From Muricomes intestini (lineage in GTDB: Bacteria; Bacillota; Clostridia; Lachnospirales; Lachnospiraceae), in NCBI RefSeq assembly GCF_004346165.1, contig NZ_SLZZ01000028.1, positions 1 to 44,157 of the forward strand: a stretch of 44,157 bases of DNA, given 5' to 3'. The notes beneath the pieces are model-generated. The model ran no database searches and was not told where the DNA came from. It worked only from the letters and a program-made list of their open reading frames with translations. How positions within the stretch are numbered: position 1 is the first letter of the stretch; every line of letters begins with the position of its first letter. Below, piece after piece: positions 11,138 to 20,104 of the stretch. Made by a program: the position numbers and the translations under genes.

Positions 11138-11184
11138 AACGGTTCTATTATATAGGAAAACTCTCTGATTTGTAAAGATAAAAC

Positions 11185-13509
11185 TCAATCTGCAGCTGTG
11201 ATATGTGACGAAATCTCTACTCTTTTCCCGTCTGTAGTCAGATTTACAGCGCCCGATCTTTGTGTACTGTAGATCTGGCTTTCTACTTCTTTCAGTCGTT
11301 TCAGCGTTTCCTCATGGGGATGCCCGTATCTATTGTTTTGTCCCGCTGATATCCATGTGATTTTAGGCATGGTCTGCCTCAGAAATTCTTCTGAGCCGGA
11401 ATTTTTTGAACCGTGATGCGCTGCTTTTAATATATCATATTTCGTCAGTTCTTTGCTCTTTTCCAAAAGTTTTTCTCCTGCTCCCTCTACATCTCCTGTG
11501 AAGAGCATATCAAATTCTTTATATTTCAATTCCAATACCATAGAGGCAGCGTTCCCTGTTTCTCCACTGTATTCCGGAAATGGCGCCATGCAGGTAAACT
11601 TCATTTTCCCTTCCCTTAAAATCTCCCCCTTCTTCATCGTCACTACCCTTGTCCGATACCTGTCTGCCTTCACCGCAAGGGCTTTTAAGACATCATCCTG
11701 TACATCTTCCGGAGGCAGCACAAGATTTTTTACATGTATTCCCATGTCTTGGTTTTCCAGCAGCTCTTCTATCCCACACATATGGTCTGCATCGCCGTGA
11801 GAGATAAAAACATAATCCAGTGCCGCCACCCCCTGTGATTTTAGAAAAGGCTCTATCCGGTATTTTCCAACAGAAGAAACATCGCTGCTCCCGCCGTCCA
11901 CAAAATAGTTGATGCCTTCAGGTCCTTTTATGTATAAACCATCTCCCTGCCCCACATCCAGCATAGTCACTTTAAGTTTGCCCGGCCCTCCATAAGTATA
12001 CTGACACGCCAGTATGAGGACCAGCATTAGCACTGCCGGTACCGTGCCCCCAATAATTTTTCTATATCTGCTATCATTCAAAACAACGGCCTCTTTTGTC
12101 TCACTTTCCTGCATGCCTTTATATCTGCCGATTATAATGCAGAACAAGACCAATACCATATAATAACAAAATACAGAGCTTTTTGGGGGCTGTCCCGTTA
12201 CAATTCTGCTCCCCGGTGGTCCCAGGCTTATCTGACATGCTTTTTCGTATAAATATAGAATACATTTGCAGCCGAAGAGTAAAAAACTTCCTGCATAACT
12301 ACTAACAGGTACTGCCATTGAACCTATAATTCCTCCTCCCATTAAAGTAGATGTCAGGGGAATTACAAAAAGATTTAAAAGTACAGAATAAGGTGGAAAC
12401 TCAAAAAAGAAATAAAGCAGAAGCGGCAGAAGTGTAATATTAACAGCCAGCCCGGAGCAAAACTCTTTCATATATCGCTTTGTCTGCTTTTTTCTATACT
12501 TTGTAAGCCTAGATTCTTTTTCGCTTTTATATTTTTTTATTTCTTCCTTTTCTTTAATAAAGCAGAATTCCAGACAAGGAGCCACCACAGTGATTCCTGT
12601 AAGCGCACCAAAGGAGAGTAGAAATCCGGCATCAAAAAGATACAGGGGCTGCCACGCCGCAATCACTGCCGCTGACAGTGCAAGACTGGTTGGCATATCA
12701 TAGTCCCTTCCTGTTATATCAGCCCCTATTCTTATCAGGAACATAATAAAAGCCCTGATACTCGACACACCGCATCCGGTCATAAGAGTATATACCAGGA
12801 GAAAACAGATCCCGACTGTTCCCGCAAGCTTAAAGGGCAGCCCTATTTTCCGCAGCAGCCTGTACAGTCCATTTCCTAAAAATGACATGTGAAGACCCGA
12901 AATGGCGAGAATATGCCCTATTCCACTCTTTTGATATAAATCCTTTACATCACTGTCCAGATTACCTTTATCTCCCAGCAAAATAGCACCCATGATGTTT
13001 CCATAATACTCCCCCATATGCTCTGTCAGGAGATTCTTCCACTGCTTACGGACTCGGGCTAATTTTTCAAAAATCATATTTACTCTGGCATCAAGGATCT
13101 GGAGCTCATCTGCCCACACAGAAACGTGGATGCCTTCTTTTCCATAATGAAATTTTTGGTTAAAATTCCCCGGATTTCTGGCATCTTGAAATACCCCTGC
13201 TTCCCCCGAGACTTTTATTCTGTTACCGATTCTTGTCTGATTTTTTGTTTCGATAAAAACTAGAATTTTAGATTCATGAAAGACCTGATTATTCAAATAA
13301 ATTTGACTATTTTTCAGATATAGTGCTTCACACTTCGTCTTTTCTTCCCTGCGGCATACAGTCCCCGCCAAAACCACCCGGGCTTTTCCATCTATCTGCT
13401 TTTCCAGCCCGGAGGGTTTCCGGCCAGGTGATAAATCAAGCCCCCCGGTGAGAATTACCTGTATACTCAGAAAAAGAATGGAAGCCGCACATAGAGGCCG
13501 TTTTATCAT
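11185..13509 (-). CDS. comEC: ComEC/Rec2 DNA-uptake channel protein
   Basis: Integral membrane protein forming the channel for single-stranded DNA during competence. The N-terminal membrane anchor and OB-like DUF4131 segment are followed by the polytopic competence domain (YGNIMGAILLGDK, HILAISGLHMSFLG, the membrane helices) and a C-terminal metallo-beta-lactamase-like domain (MLDVGQGDG, FISHGDADHMCGIEEL, AAHHGSKNS). The metal-binding HxDxDH motif is intact, which fits a nuclease role for this domain. The ATG at 13509 overlaps the stop of the GerMN gene as ATGA and has GGAGG just upstream; a GTG eight codons earlier is less likely. comEA lies upstream in the same run. Confidence 0.95.
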   Translation of the reverse strand: MIKRPLCAASILFLSIQVILTGGLDLSPGRKPSGLEKQIDGKARVVLAGTVCRREEKTKCEALYLKNSQIYLNNQVFHESKILVFIETKNQTRIGNRIKVSGEAGVFQDARNPGNFNQKFHYGKEGIHVSVWADELQILDARVNMIFEKLARVRKQWKNLLTEHMGEYYGNIMGAILLGDKGNLDSDVKDLYQKSGIGHILAISGLHMSFLGNGLYRLLRKIGLPFKLAGTVGICFLLVYTLMTGCGVSSIRAFIMFLIRIGADITGRDYDMPTSLALSAAVIAAWQPLYLFDAGFLLSFGALTGITVVAPCLEFCFIKEKEEIKKYKSEKESRLTKYRKKQTKRYMKEFCSGLAVNITLLPLLLYFFFEFPPYSVLLNLFVIPLTSTLMGGGIIGSMAVPVSSYAGSFLLFGCKCILYLYEKACQISLGPPGSRIVTGQPPKSSVFCYYMVLVLFCIIIGRYKGMQESETKEAVVLNDSRYRKIIGGTVPAVLMLVLILACQYTYGGPGKLKVTMLDVGQGDGLYIKGPEGINYFVDGGSSDVSSVGKYRIEPFLKSQGVAALDYVFISHGDADHMCGIEELLENQDMGIHVKNLVLPPEDVQDDVLKALAVKADRYRTRVVTMKKGEILREGKMKFTCMAPFPEYSGETGNAASMVLELKYKEFDMLFTGDVEGAGEKLLEKSKELTKYDILKAAHHGSKNSGSEEFLRQTMPKITWISAGQNNRYGHPHEETLKRLKEVESQIYSTQRSGAVNLTTDGKRVEISSHITAAD

Positions 13510-14441
13510 TCTTCCTCCGCTTTTTCCACCCAACTCATATCTTCTTTAAGAGGCTGGGTTAAGTCTATTTTGTCCATGTAGGAGATATTTTTTTCACCGT
13601 TTACCATAATCTGCACTTCGTTGGCCGTTGTCCCCTCCACCAGGGAATTAACAATAGAATAAATCGTAATTTCAGGCTTAACATCAACCCCGCCGGTTAG
13701 AAATTCATTATCCAGATTCACATAACAAATCCCATCTTTGATCGTGACGCTTAAGAGACTAACTTCCGTATTGATTGTGGCATAACCTGTACCTTTCCTG
13801 GGGCCCTTCATCAGCTTTTCTACAATTAGTTTCTCTTTGGATATGTTGCTGCTGTATTTTGCGTCTATATTCTGTGCAATCAGTTTATTTCCTGCTTCGC
13901 TCGCAAAATATAAAGTCAGATTTGCTGTCTCATAAGTATTCAGTGAAGAACCTGTATTCTGCACAAAATCGTCTTCATTCAGATACCCTGTCACTTTTCC
14001 TGTACTGTCATTGAGATCCGCTCCCTCTACAGTGAGCCATAGACCGCTGATTCCGTCTATCTGGACAAGAGACTTAACAATCGCTGCCCTTACCAGCTTT
14101 TCTTCTAATGGATCTATATTTACGTATTTCCCGTTAAAATCCAGATACAGAATTTCTCCTTCCAGCTTATAACTGTTAATCTTAACTCCCTCGGGAATAG
14201 GCGCTGTATAATCAATATCCTCCGTTGGCTTTTTCAGAGCTTTCAGTATACGCCCTATTATTTTTTCTGTACTCTGATTTTTACTGATTTCACTGGTCAC
14301 CTTCGTCAGCCCCGTCCGGTCAGAATTCAAATAATATATATCAAAACTGTCTCCTTTTTCATTCTTCGGTTTCCCACAGGCAGACAGCAAAAAAAGAATA
14401 CAGAAAAAAACAGACACCACTCCTGATATTTTTCTTTTCAT
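13506..14441 (-). CDS. GerMN-domain lipoprotein (LpqB/GerM-like)
   Basis: Secreted lipoprotein of 311 residues: a signal peptide with lipobox LLSAC near residues 18-22, then two GerMN (sporulation/spore germination) domains of about 120 residues each. The first has TEKIIGRILKALKKP and the second SKEKLIVEKLMKGPRKGTGY; both end in the strand pattern YVNLDNEF. The ATG at 14441 is preceded by GGAGG; a longer frame starts inside the upstream kinase gene. The order response regulator, kinase, GerMN lipoprotein matches actinobacterial mtrA-mtrB-lpqB, where LpqB interacts with the kinase; by analogy this protein may modulate the kinase outside the cell. Confidence 0.88.
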   Translation of the reverse strand: MKRKISGVVSVFFCILFLLSACGKPKNEKGDSFDIYYLNSDRTGLTKVTSEISKNQSTEKIIGRILKALKKPTEDIDYTAPIPEGVKINSYKLEGEILYLDFNGKYVNIDPLEEKLVRAAIVKSLVQIDGISGLWLTVEGADLNDSTGKVTGYLNEDDFVQNTGSSLNTYETANLTLYFASEAGNKLIAQNIDAKYSSNISKEKLIVEKLMKGPRKGTGYATINTEVSLLSVTIKDGICYVNLDNEFLTGGVDVKPEITIYSIVNSLVEGTTANEVQIMVNGEKNISYMDKIDLTQPLKEDMSWVEKAEEE

Positions 14442-14457
14442 ATATATTCTGCCTCCT

Positions 14458-15942
14458 TTAAACAACATGAATCAAAGGAATCCTTACCGTAAATGTGGTT
14501 CCTTCCCCTTCAATGCTGTACACCTTAATAGAACCTCTGTGCATGAGCACCGCGTTTCTTGCAATTGCAAGCCCCAGTCCTGTTCCTCCTATTTCACGGG
14601 AATGAGACTTGTCCACACGGTAAAACCGTTCAAACACATGAGCCTGATCACTTTCCGGTATCCCTATTCCCGAATCTGCCACTTTCACATAGAAATATTT
14701 GTGGTCCGCATTCAAAGAAACATGAACCCAGCCATCATCATAATTATATTTAATTGCATTTTCCACGAGATTGGAAAATGCAAGAGTCAGCTTTACTTCA
14801 TCAATGTCTGCAGTTACGGGACGAAAACTCTCCAGAACAAGCTCCACATTCTTTGTCTCAGCTATTGGTTTCAGCCGCTTTAAAATCTGTTCCAGCAATT
14901 CATTGATATTTACTGACTTAATATTCATATCCTGTGCAGTTTTGTCCATCTTGACAAGTGTCAGAAGATCCGTAATAATATGATTTTCCCGGTCAATCTC
15001 TTCTGCAATATCCCCCATAAACTCCTGATATAACTCTATCGGAACATTTTCCTGGGATAAAAGAGAATCTGCCAGTACCTTCATTGACGTCAGGGGTGTC
15101 TTCAGTTCATGTGATACATTGGAGACAAATTCCTCTCTGGTTTCATCCAATTGCTTCAGCCGGCCCAACATCTTGTTAAAAGCCTCCGAAAGCTGTCTGG
15201 TCTCCGTAAATGTATTTACATGCAGCACTTCATCATCATACCCCTCAGACACATCTGCAATGGATTCTGTGATTTTGTGCAGGGGCTTTACAATCCAGTT
15301 AGCCAGGAACAGACTCAACCCCAGCATCAATACAAATACTATTCCCAAAATAGTACTGCCTTTTGTGCGCAATATCTTAATGCTGTCCTCAATCGTGTCC
15401 GTGGATACACTGGCCAGCATCACGCCCGATATCTCCTTAGATTCCCCTATAGTAACAGGAGAGGTAACCTCTATGTACCGATTTTTTTTATCATAGTAAT
15501 TGGTACAGTTTCCCTTCATGCAGCGGACAACATCTTCCGATACCATTGTCTTCCCCTCGTCCAGTCCATAGGTATCTTTTACAACCCCAAGGTCCTTATT
15601 GATAACCATTACCCGGCCGTTGTATATATTTGTCAATTGAGTTAAATTTGCATTAATCACCTCAGAAGATGTGTCTGCCAGATAATTATAGCTGTTAAGC
15701 TGATTGCTTAGAATTGTACATTGATTCTGTATATCTGCAGTCCTCAAAGAAACAGCCCTCGTCTCATAGGCTTTAATAATCCCGCTGTAGGCCGCAAAGC
15801 ATGGTATCATTGATACCGCGAGAATTAAAAGTATAATACAGAACCGCAGGCTTTTTAGAAACTTTCCATTATATTTAAAATGAAAATTATCCCTGGAAAT
15901 AATAACCAACTCCCCACTTCGTATGTACATATTTTGGTTCAC
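14458..15942 (-). CDS. Sensor histidine kinase, HAMP/HisKA (PhoR/WalK-like)
   Basis: Membrane kinase partner of the OmpR regulator just upstream. Membrane segments at about 31-51 and 196-216 flank an extracellular sensor of ~145 residues. HAMP (KPLHKITESIADVSEGYDDE) follows, then HisKA with the phospho-His in VSNVSHELKTPLTS, and the ATPase domain with ENAIKYN, DSGIGIPESD, FERFYRVD and GTGLGLAIARN. The start is uncertain: the frame opens at an ATG at 15942, 56 bases inside the regulator gene, and a TTG about 11 codons later is also possible. Stop and GerMN ribosome site are adjacent, so the genes are co-translated. Confidence 0.93.
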   Translation of the reverse strand: MNQNMYIRSGELVIISRDNFHFKYNGKFLKSLRFCIILLILAVSMIPCFAAYSGIIKAYETRAVSLRTADIQNQCTILSNQLNSYNYLADTSSEVINANLTQLTNIYNGRVMVINKDLGVVKDTYGLDEGKTMVSEDVVRCMKGNCTNYYDKKNRYIEVTSPVTIGESKEISGVMLASVSTDTIEDSIKILRTKGSTILGIVFVLMLGLSLFLANWIVKPLHKITESIADVSEGYDDEVLHVNTFTETRQLSEAFNKMLGRLKQLDETREEFVSNVSHELKTPLTSMKVLADSLLSQENVPIELYQEFMGDIAEEIDRENHIITDLLTLVKMDKTAQDMNIKSVNINELLEQILKRLKPIAETKNVELVLESFRPVTADIDEVKLTLAFSNLVENAIKYNYDDGWVHVSLNADHKYFYVKVADSGIGIPESDQAHVFERFYRVDKSHSREIGGTGLGLAIARNAVLMHRGSIKVYSIEGEGTTFTVRIPLIHVV

Positions 15943-16576
15943 TCGGATTCTTCTCTATCTTCTCACGCAAACGTCTGATATGTACATCTACTGTTCTTGC
16001 ATCTCCCGGATAATCATATCCCCACACCAGGTTCAAAAGATTTTCTCTGCTATATACTTTGTTCGGATTCATTGCCAAAAGTTCCAGTACATCAAATTCT
16101 TTCGCCGTCAGATTAACCTCCTTCTCGCCGATAAATACTCTGCGGCTTTCACAGTCTATCCGCATGGCTCCCTTCACGATAACCGGGCTGCCTGCCGGTT
16201 CCTCACGCTTTGTGGTTCTTCTCATAATGGCTTTAATGCGTGCCTTCACCTCCAGAATATTAAAGGGTTTTGTGATATAGTCATCAGCCCCATATTCCAG
16301 ACCCAGTATTTTATCCATATCTTCGCTCTTTGCCGTCAGCATAACAACCGGCATGTCTGAAAACTCACGTATCTGCTGGCACACCTGAAATCCGTCCAGC
16401 TTGGGAAGCATGACATCCAGAAGTACCAGGTCATATTCGCAGTTTTTAGCATATTCCAATGCCTCCTCACCGTCATATGCACAGTCCACTTCCATGTCGT
16501 CCTGCTCAAGGCTGAAACGAATCCCCTTTACTATTAATTTTTCATCGTCCACTACTAAAATTTTCTTTTTACTCAT
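15887..16576 (-). CDS. Response regulator, OmpR/PhoB family
   Basis: Receiver domain with the DDE acidic pocket at residues 10-12, phospho-acceptor Asp54 (LVLLDVMLPKLDG), conserved Thr in VVMLTAKSED and Lys in YITKPFN. A C-terminal OmpR winged helix follows (VNLTAKEFDVLELLAMNPNK, then RTVDVHIRRLREKIE and the wing GVGYYF). At 229 residues it is standard. It is coupled to the kinase gene by overlap. Only repeat copy B separates it from comEA, so it is probably transcribed from the comEA promoter or from a start inside the repeat. Confidence 0.95.
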   Translation of the reverse strand: MSKKKILVVDDEKLIVKGIRFSLEQDDMEVDCAYDGEEALEYAKNCEYDLVLLDVMLPKLDGFQVCQQIREFSDMPVVMLTAKSEDMDKILGLEYGADDYITKPFNILEVKARIKAIMRRTTKREEPAGSPVIVKGAMRIDCESRRVFIGEKEVNLTAKEFDVLELLAMNPNKVYSRENLLNLVWGYDYPGDARTVDVHIRRLREKIEKNPSEPKYVHTKWGVGYYFQG

Positions 16577-16592
16577 TCTCTTCTTTCCCTTA

Positions 16593-16743
16593 GCCCCCTT
16601 GATACCTGTGCATTTTGTGCTCCCGCAATCCTAAAAACATTCGAAATCCGCCCTGCCCGGGCTTCTTTCTCATGTTTTGCGGGTCCCAAAGTCTTGCTTT
16701 TTCATGCAAGCATGAAACGCATGACCTTTTGACCCTGGTATCA
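16593..16743 (-). repeat. Dispersed TGATACC repeat, near full-length copy (copy B)
   Basis: Reading on the minus strand: TGATACCAGGGTC, a long imperfect hairpin ending in GGGACCC, a GC-rich GCCCGGGC palindrome, a GGATTGC-type segment and GGTATCAAGGGGGC. It aligns along its whole length with the copy at 43998. It starts exactly at the TGA stop of comEA, and only 16 bases separate its other end from the next gene. No open reading frame of note. Confidence 0.85.
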
Positions 16744-17388
16744 TATTATGATTTTATCCTTTATTTTATTATATACTCCTTCTTTGATTCCCTCAACCTG
16801 CATCAGATCTTCCACAGACTGGAATCCTCCGTTAGATTCCCTGTAAGAAATAATACTGTCTGCCTTTGCATCGCCGATTCCCGGCAGGCTTTTTAGTTCC
16901 TCCTTTGAAGCCGTATTAATATTTATCTTTCCCTCTTTTTCGTAATCCGCACCTGTCACTTCCGGCATACTGCCGTCTACAAACCCTTTTTCCAGCTCCT
17001 TAGCCGTAGGTATATAAATGCGCTCCCCATCCGTCACCACTCTTGCCTGGTTCAAAGCTTCATCGGCCGCGTCTTCCGTCACGCCGCCCGCTTTTGCAAG
17101 AGCTTCATATACCCTGGAATCACTGTCTAATTCATACACTCCTGGTGTATGCACCGCACCACAGACATAAACAAAAACCGAGGAAGGCTTCTCCCCCTGT
17201 TTTACAGCGTCCCCTTTCGTCTTATCGGGGGCTTCCTGTGTCGCCTCTGTGCCTTTATCACCGCTTATCCCTAACTCCAACTCTGTAAAATCATCCGCTT
17301 TTTCCTTTGTACATCCTGCGGTCAGTACCACTGCGGTAAAAATTACATACAGGAATCTGCAGATTCCCATATTTCTTCTGTCCTTCAT
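16741..17388 (-). CDS. comEA: ComEA-like helix-hairpin-helix DNA receptor (lipoprotein form)
   Basis: Surface DNA-binding protein of the competence machinery, 215 residues. The N-terminus has a signal peptide with lipobox VLTAGC, so it is probably lipid-anchored rather than held by a transmembrane helix. An SLBB domain (about 70-120, VFVYVCGAVHTPGVYEL) is followed by two helix-hairpin-helix motifs (INTASKEELKSLPGIGDAKA and SVEDLMQVEGIKEGVYNKI). It acts with ComEC, encoded four genes downstream. Its TGA stop is the first three bases of repeat copy B. A good promoter lies upstream. Confidence 0.92.
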   Translation of the reverse strand: MKDRRNMGICRFLYVIFTAVVLTAGCTKEKADDFTELELGISGDKGTEATQEAPDKTKGDAVKQGEKPSSVFVYVCGAVHTPGVYELDSDSRVYEALAKAGGVTEDAADEALNQARVVTDGERIYIPTAKELEKGFVDGSMPEVTGADYEKEGKININTASKEELKSLPGIGDAKADSIISYRESNGGFQSVEDLMQVEGIKEGVYNKIKDKIII

Positions 17389-17439
17389 AATTCCCTCACA
17401 GTCTTCTGGCTGTCTGGAATCCCCTCGCCGGACATTAAT

Positions 17440-17468
17440 ATTGTAACGAATATTGGTCTAAATTACAA
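17440..17468 (-). promoter_or_regulatory. Promoter of the comEA operon
   Basis: TTGTAA (17463-17468), 17-base spacer, TACAAT (17440-17445) on the minus strand, about 50 bases upstream of the comEA start. It is the only good promoter seen upstream of the eight co-oriented genes from comEA to hemW. Confidence 0.65.
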
Positions 17469-17508
17469 TACATATTTTTACGTTTCTGTTACATTTTTAT
17501 TACAGGTA

Positions 17509-17943
17509 TCATTTCTCCCACTGAAAAATGGCTATTCCTATCAGTGCAAGTGCCAGCCCTCCCACTTTTCTCCAATCCAGAGGTTGCTTTTCCACGCCAA
17601 ACAGCCCCATGATTTCAATCACATATGCCACAATCAACTGGGCGATAACAATCAGCAGAGCTGCTTTGGCCGGCCCCAAAGCAGCCATGCTTTTTATGAC
17701 GGTCCATGTGATTCCTGCGCCAATCACTCCCCCCAGCAGCATATATTTGGGGTCTACTTTTCCGATTGCAGCAATGCTGTCTCTTCCTGCAAAAAACCAA
17801 GCCACTGCACACACAAGAAATGCCGTCAGCTGAACCCACGCATTACCAACCCACATTCCTGTTGTTTTCGTTACCTGCGTGTTAAATACCCCCTGTACAC
17901 TCATAAGCGCACCGGATAACAGCGCAATTAAAAAACCAATCAT
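17509..17943 (-). CDS. DMT-superfamily membrane protein, YdcZ/DUF606 family
   Basis: Small polytopic membrane protein of 144 residues with five hydrophobic segments, including MIGFLIALLSGALMSVQGVF and a C-terminal GGLALALIGIAIFQWEK. These match the DUF606/YdcZ branch of the drug/metabolite transporter superfamily, which usually works as pairs or dimers; no second copy is present here. Ribosome site GGAGG is 9 bases before the ATG. It follows argD after ~70 bases on the same strand, but a role in arginine metabolism is only positional. Substrate unknown. Confidence 0.85.
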   Translation of the reverse strand: MIGFLIALLSGALMSVQGVFNTQVTKTTGMWVGNAWVQLTAFLVCAVAWFFAGRDSIAAIGKVDPKYMLLGGVIGAGITWTVIKSMAALGPAKAALLIVIAQLIVAYVIEIMGLFGVEKQPLDWRKVGGLALALIGIAIFQWEK

Positions 17944-18015
17944 ATCCTCATACCTCCTGCCTTTCCATAGTATGTACTCAATGATTGGTTTTTATCCCCC
18001 GGCGCAAGCACTGCT

Positions 18016-19206
18016 CTAGCAAAGTCCCATCAGAACCTGCTCTAGCTTTTCCACCATCTCATCTATGTGTTTTTCCTCCAAAATAAGTGGCGGCACAAAG
18101 CGGATTACATTTCCCTCCGCCTGAATGACCAGCAACCCATTCTCTACAGCCCTTTTATTTATTTCTCCCACAGGAATATTAAACTGCAGTCCCTGCATCA
18201 GGCCTTTGCCTTTTCTCTGTACAATGCAAGCCCATTTTTCAGTCATTTCATCCAGACGTTTTGTCAGGTAGGGAGAAATCTCATTCACGTGATCCAGAAT
18301 ATGCTCCTTCTCGAAAATTTCCAGCACCTTTTTCACCGCAGTGCAGGCCAGAGGGTTGCCTCCGTAGGTTGCACCGTGATCCCCCTGCTTTAAGGAATAC
18401 TCTGCCACTTTCTTTGTCATTGCAAATGCTCCCACCGGTATTCCGTTGCCGATTGCTTTAGCCACAGTGATAATATCCGGCTTCACGCCAAATCCCTGAC
18501 AGGCAAACATAGACCCGGTGCGCCCCATCCCGCACTGTACTTCATCACAGATCATCAAGATATCCTTCTCATCACAAATCTGCCTGATGCCCTCCATAAA
18601 CTCCTGGGTGGCAAGGTTAATTCCACCTTCCCCCTGAAGGGGCTCCAGGATAATGGCACAGGTTTTCTCATTGACCAGCGACTTTACATTGTCAAGATTA
18701 TTGAATTTTGCAAAATGTACACCCGGGACTAGCGGCTCGAACGGCTCTCTGTAGGAATCATGCCCGGTAACAGACACAGCGCCAAAGCTTCTGCCGTGAA
18801 ATGAATTTTCCATGGCAATAAATTCATATTTTCCAGTCTGCCTTGTATATGCATACCGTCTTGCAGACTTGAGAGCCCCTTCATTTGCCTCACTTCCGCT
18901 GTTGGTAAAAAACACTCTGTCCATCCCTGTTATCTTGTTTAGCGCCGCGGCGGCTTCACCGCAGTTTTCGTGATAATACAGGTTGGAAATGTGGTAAATT
19001 TTGTCAACCTGTTCTTTTAATGTCTCATTTAGCTCTTTATTATTATACCCCAAACCTGTAACTGCAAAGCCTGCGGCAAAATCAAGATACTCTTTTCCGT
19101 CTGTATCATATACATACATCCCATTCCCATGATCCAGGGCAATGGGAAAACGGTTGTACACATGCAGAAGGTTTTCTTCCCCTGCCTGGATTTTGCTATT
19201 CACCAT
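18016..19206 (-). CDS. argD: Acetylornithine aminotransferase
   Basis: Class III PLP-dependent aminotransferase converting N-acetylglutamate semialdehyde to N-acetylornithine. Motifs include [14 protein letters not shown], the PLP aspartate in [14 protein letters not shown] and the catalytic Lys in [16 protein letters not shown] start it at the ATG at 19206 ([14 protein letters not shown]), giving 396 residues, the family length. The frame runs 45 codons further upstream into argB without homology. It overlaps the end of argB by 11 bases, so it is translationally coupled. Last arg gene of the operon. Confidence 0.96.
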   Translation of the reverse strand: MVNSKIQAGEENLLHVYNRFPIALDHGNGMYVYDTDGKEYLDFAAGFAVTGLGYNNKELNETLKEQVDKIYHISNLYYHENCGEAAAALNKITGMDRVFFTNSGSEANEGALKSARRYAYTRQTGKYEFIAMENSFHGRSFGAVSVTGHDSYREPFEPLVPGVHFAKFNNLDNVKSLVNEKTCAIILEPLQGEGGINLATQEFMEGIRQICDEKDILMICDEVQCGMGRTGSMFACQGFGVKPDIITVAKAIGNGIPVGAFAMTKKVAEYSLKQGDHGATYGGNPLACTAVKKVLEIFEKEHILDHVNEISPYLTKRLDEMTEKWACIVQRKGKGLMQGLQFNIPVGEINKRAVENGLLVIQAEGNVIRFVPPLILEEKHIDEMVEKLEQVLMGLC

Positions 19207-20095
19207 GATAATACCTGCTCTCCTCTCCGTGTAAAATTGCGGTGCCGATACCTTTATTCGTAAAGATTTCCAACAGCAGGCAGTGGGCAATCCTGCCGTC
19301 CAGTATATGAACCCTTGACACGCCATTTTCAATGGCATCAATGCAGTTCTGCAGTTTGGGCAGCATACCGCCCTCTATATAGCCCTCCGCCATCAGCTTG
19401 CGGGCTTCCCTCACACGTAATTCTGAGATTAAAGTAGACGGATCACTGGGATCTTTATAAACCCCTTCAATATCTGTCAGAAAAGCCAATTTTTCCGCCT
19501 TTACTGCACGGGCAATGGCACAGGCCGCATCGTCAGCATTGATATTATATGTATTATAATGCTCATCCAGTCCAACAGGGCAGATGATTGGAAGGAAATC
19601 CTTTTCCAGCAGGTCATAGATGATGTCTGTATTTACCTGCCTGACCTCGCCTACAAAACCAATATCTTCCCCGTTTGACAGCTTCTTTTCCACCTTTAGC
19701 AGGCCGCCGTCCTTGCCGCTGATGCCAATTGCATGCACTCCCAGTTCTTCCACCATCTGAACCAGACTTTTATTTACCTTCCCCAGCACCATCTCTGCCA
19801 CTTCCATAGTTTCTTCATCTGTCACACGCAGGCCATTGATAAACTGAGGCTCCATGCCTACCTTGCCGACCCATCTGCTGATTTCCTTGCCGCCGCCGTG
19901 GACAATAATCGGTTTAAACCCAACCAGCTTTAAGAGGGTAACATCCTCAATAACCTGTTTTTTCAGTTCTTCATCAACCATAGCGCTGCCGCCGTACTTA
20001 ACAACAATAATTTTACGGTTGAAACGCTGTATATAGGGAAGTGCTTCTATAAGTACCTGGGCTTTGTCCAGATACTGCTGCATATTTTTATCCAT
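19196..20095 (-). CDS. argB: Acetylglutamate kinase
   Basis: Phosphorylates N-acetylglutamate in arginine synthesis. At 299 residues it shows the amino-acid kinase signatures [19 protein letters not shown], and the [15 protein letters not shown] and [11 protein letters not shown] segments, with [14 protein letters not shown] near the C-terminus as in arginine-feedback-regulated ArgB. The ATG follows AGGAGGG, 9 bases after the argJ stop. It sits between argJ and argD. Confidence 0.98.
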   Translation of the reverse strand: MDKNMQQYLDKAQVLIEALPYIQRFNRKIIVVKYGGSAMVDEELKKQVIEDVTLLKLVGFKPIIVHGGGKEISRWVGKVGMEPQFINGLRVTDEETMEVAEMVLGKVNKSLVQMVEELGVHAIGISGKDGGLLKVEKKLSNGEDIGFVGEVRQVNTDIIYDLLEKDFLPIICPVGLDEHYNTYNINADDAACAIARAVKAEKLAFLTDIEGVYKDPSDPSTLISELRVREARKLMAEGYIEGGMLPKLQNCIDAIENGVSRVHILDGRIAHCLLLEIFTNKGIGTAILHGEESRYYHGE

Positions 20096-20104
20096 GATGC
20101 CCTC

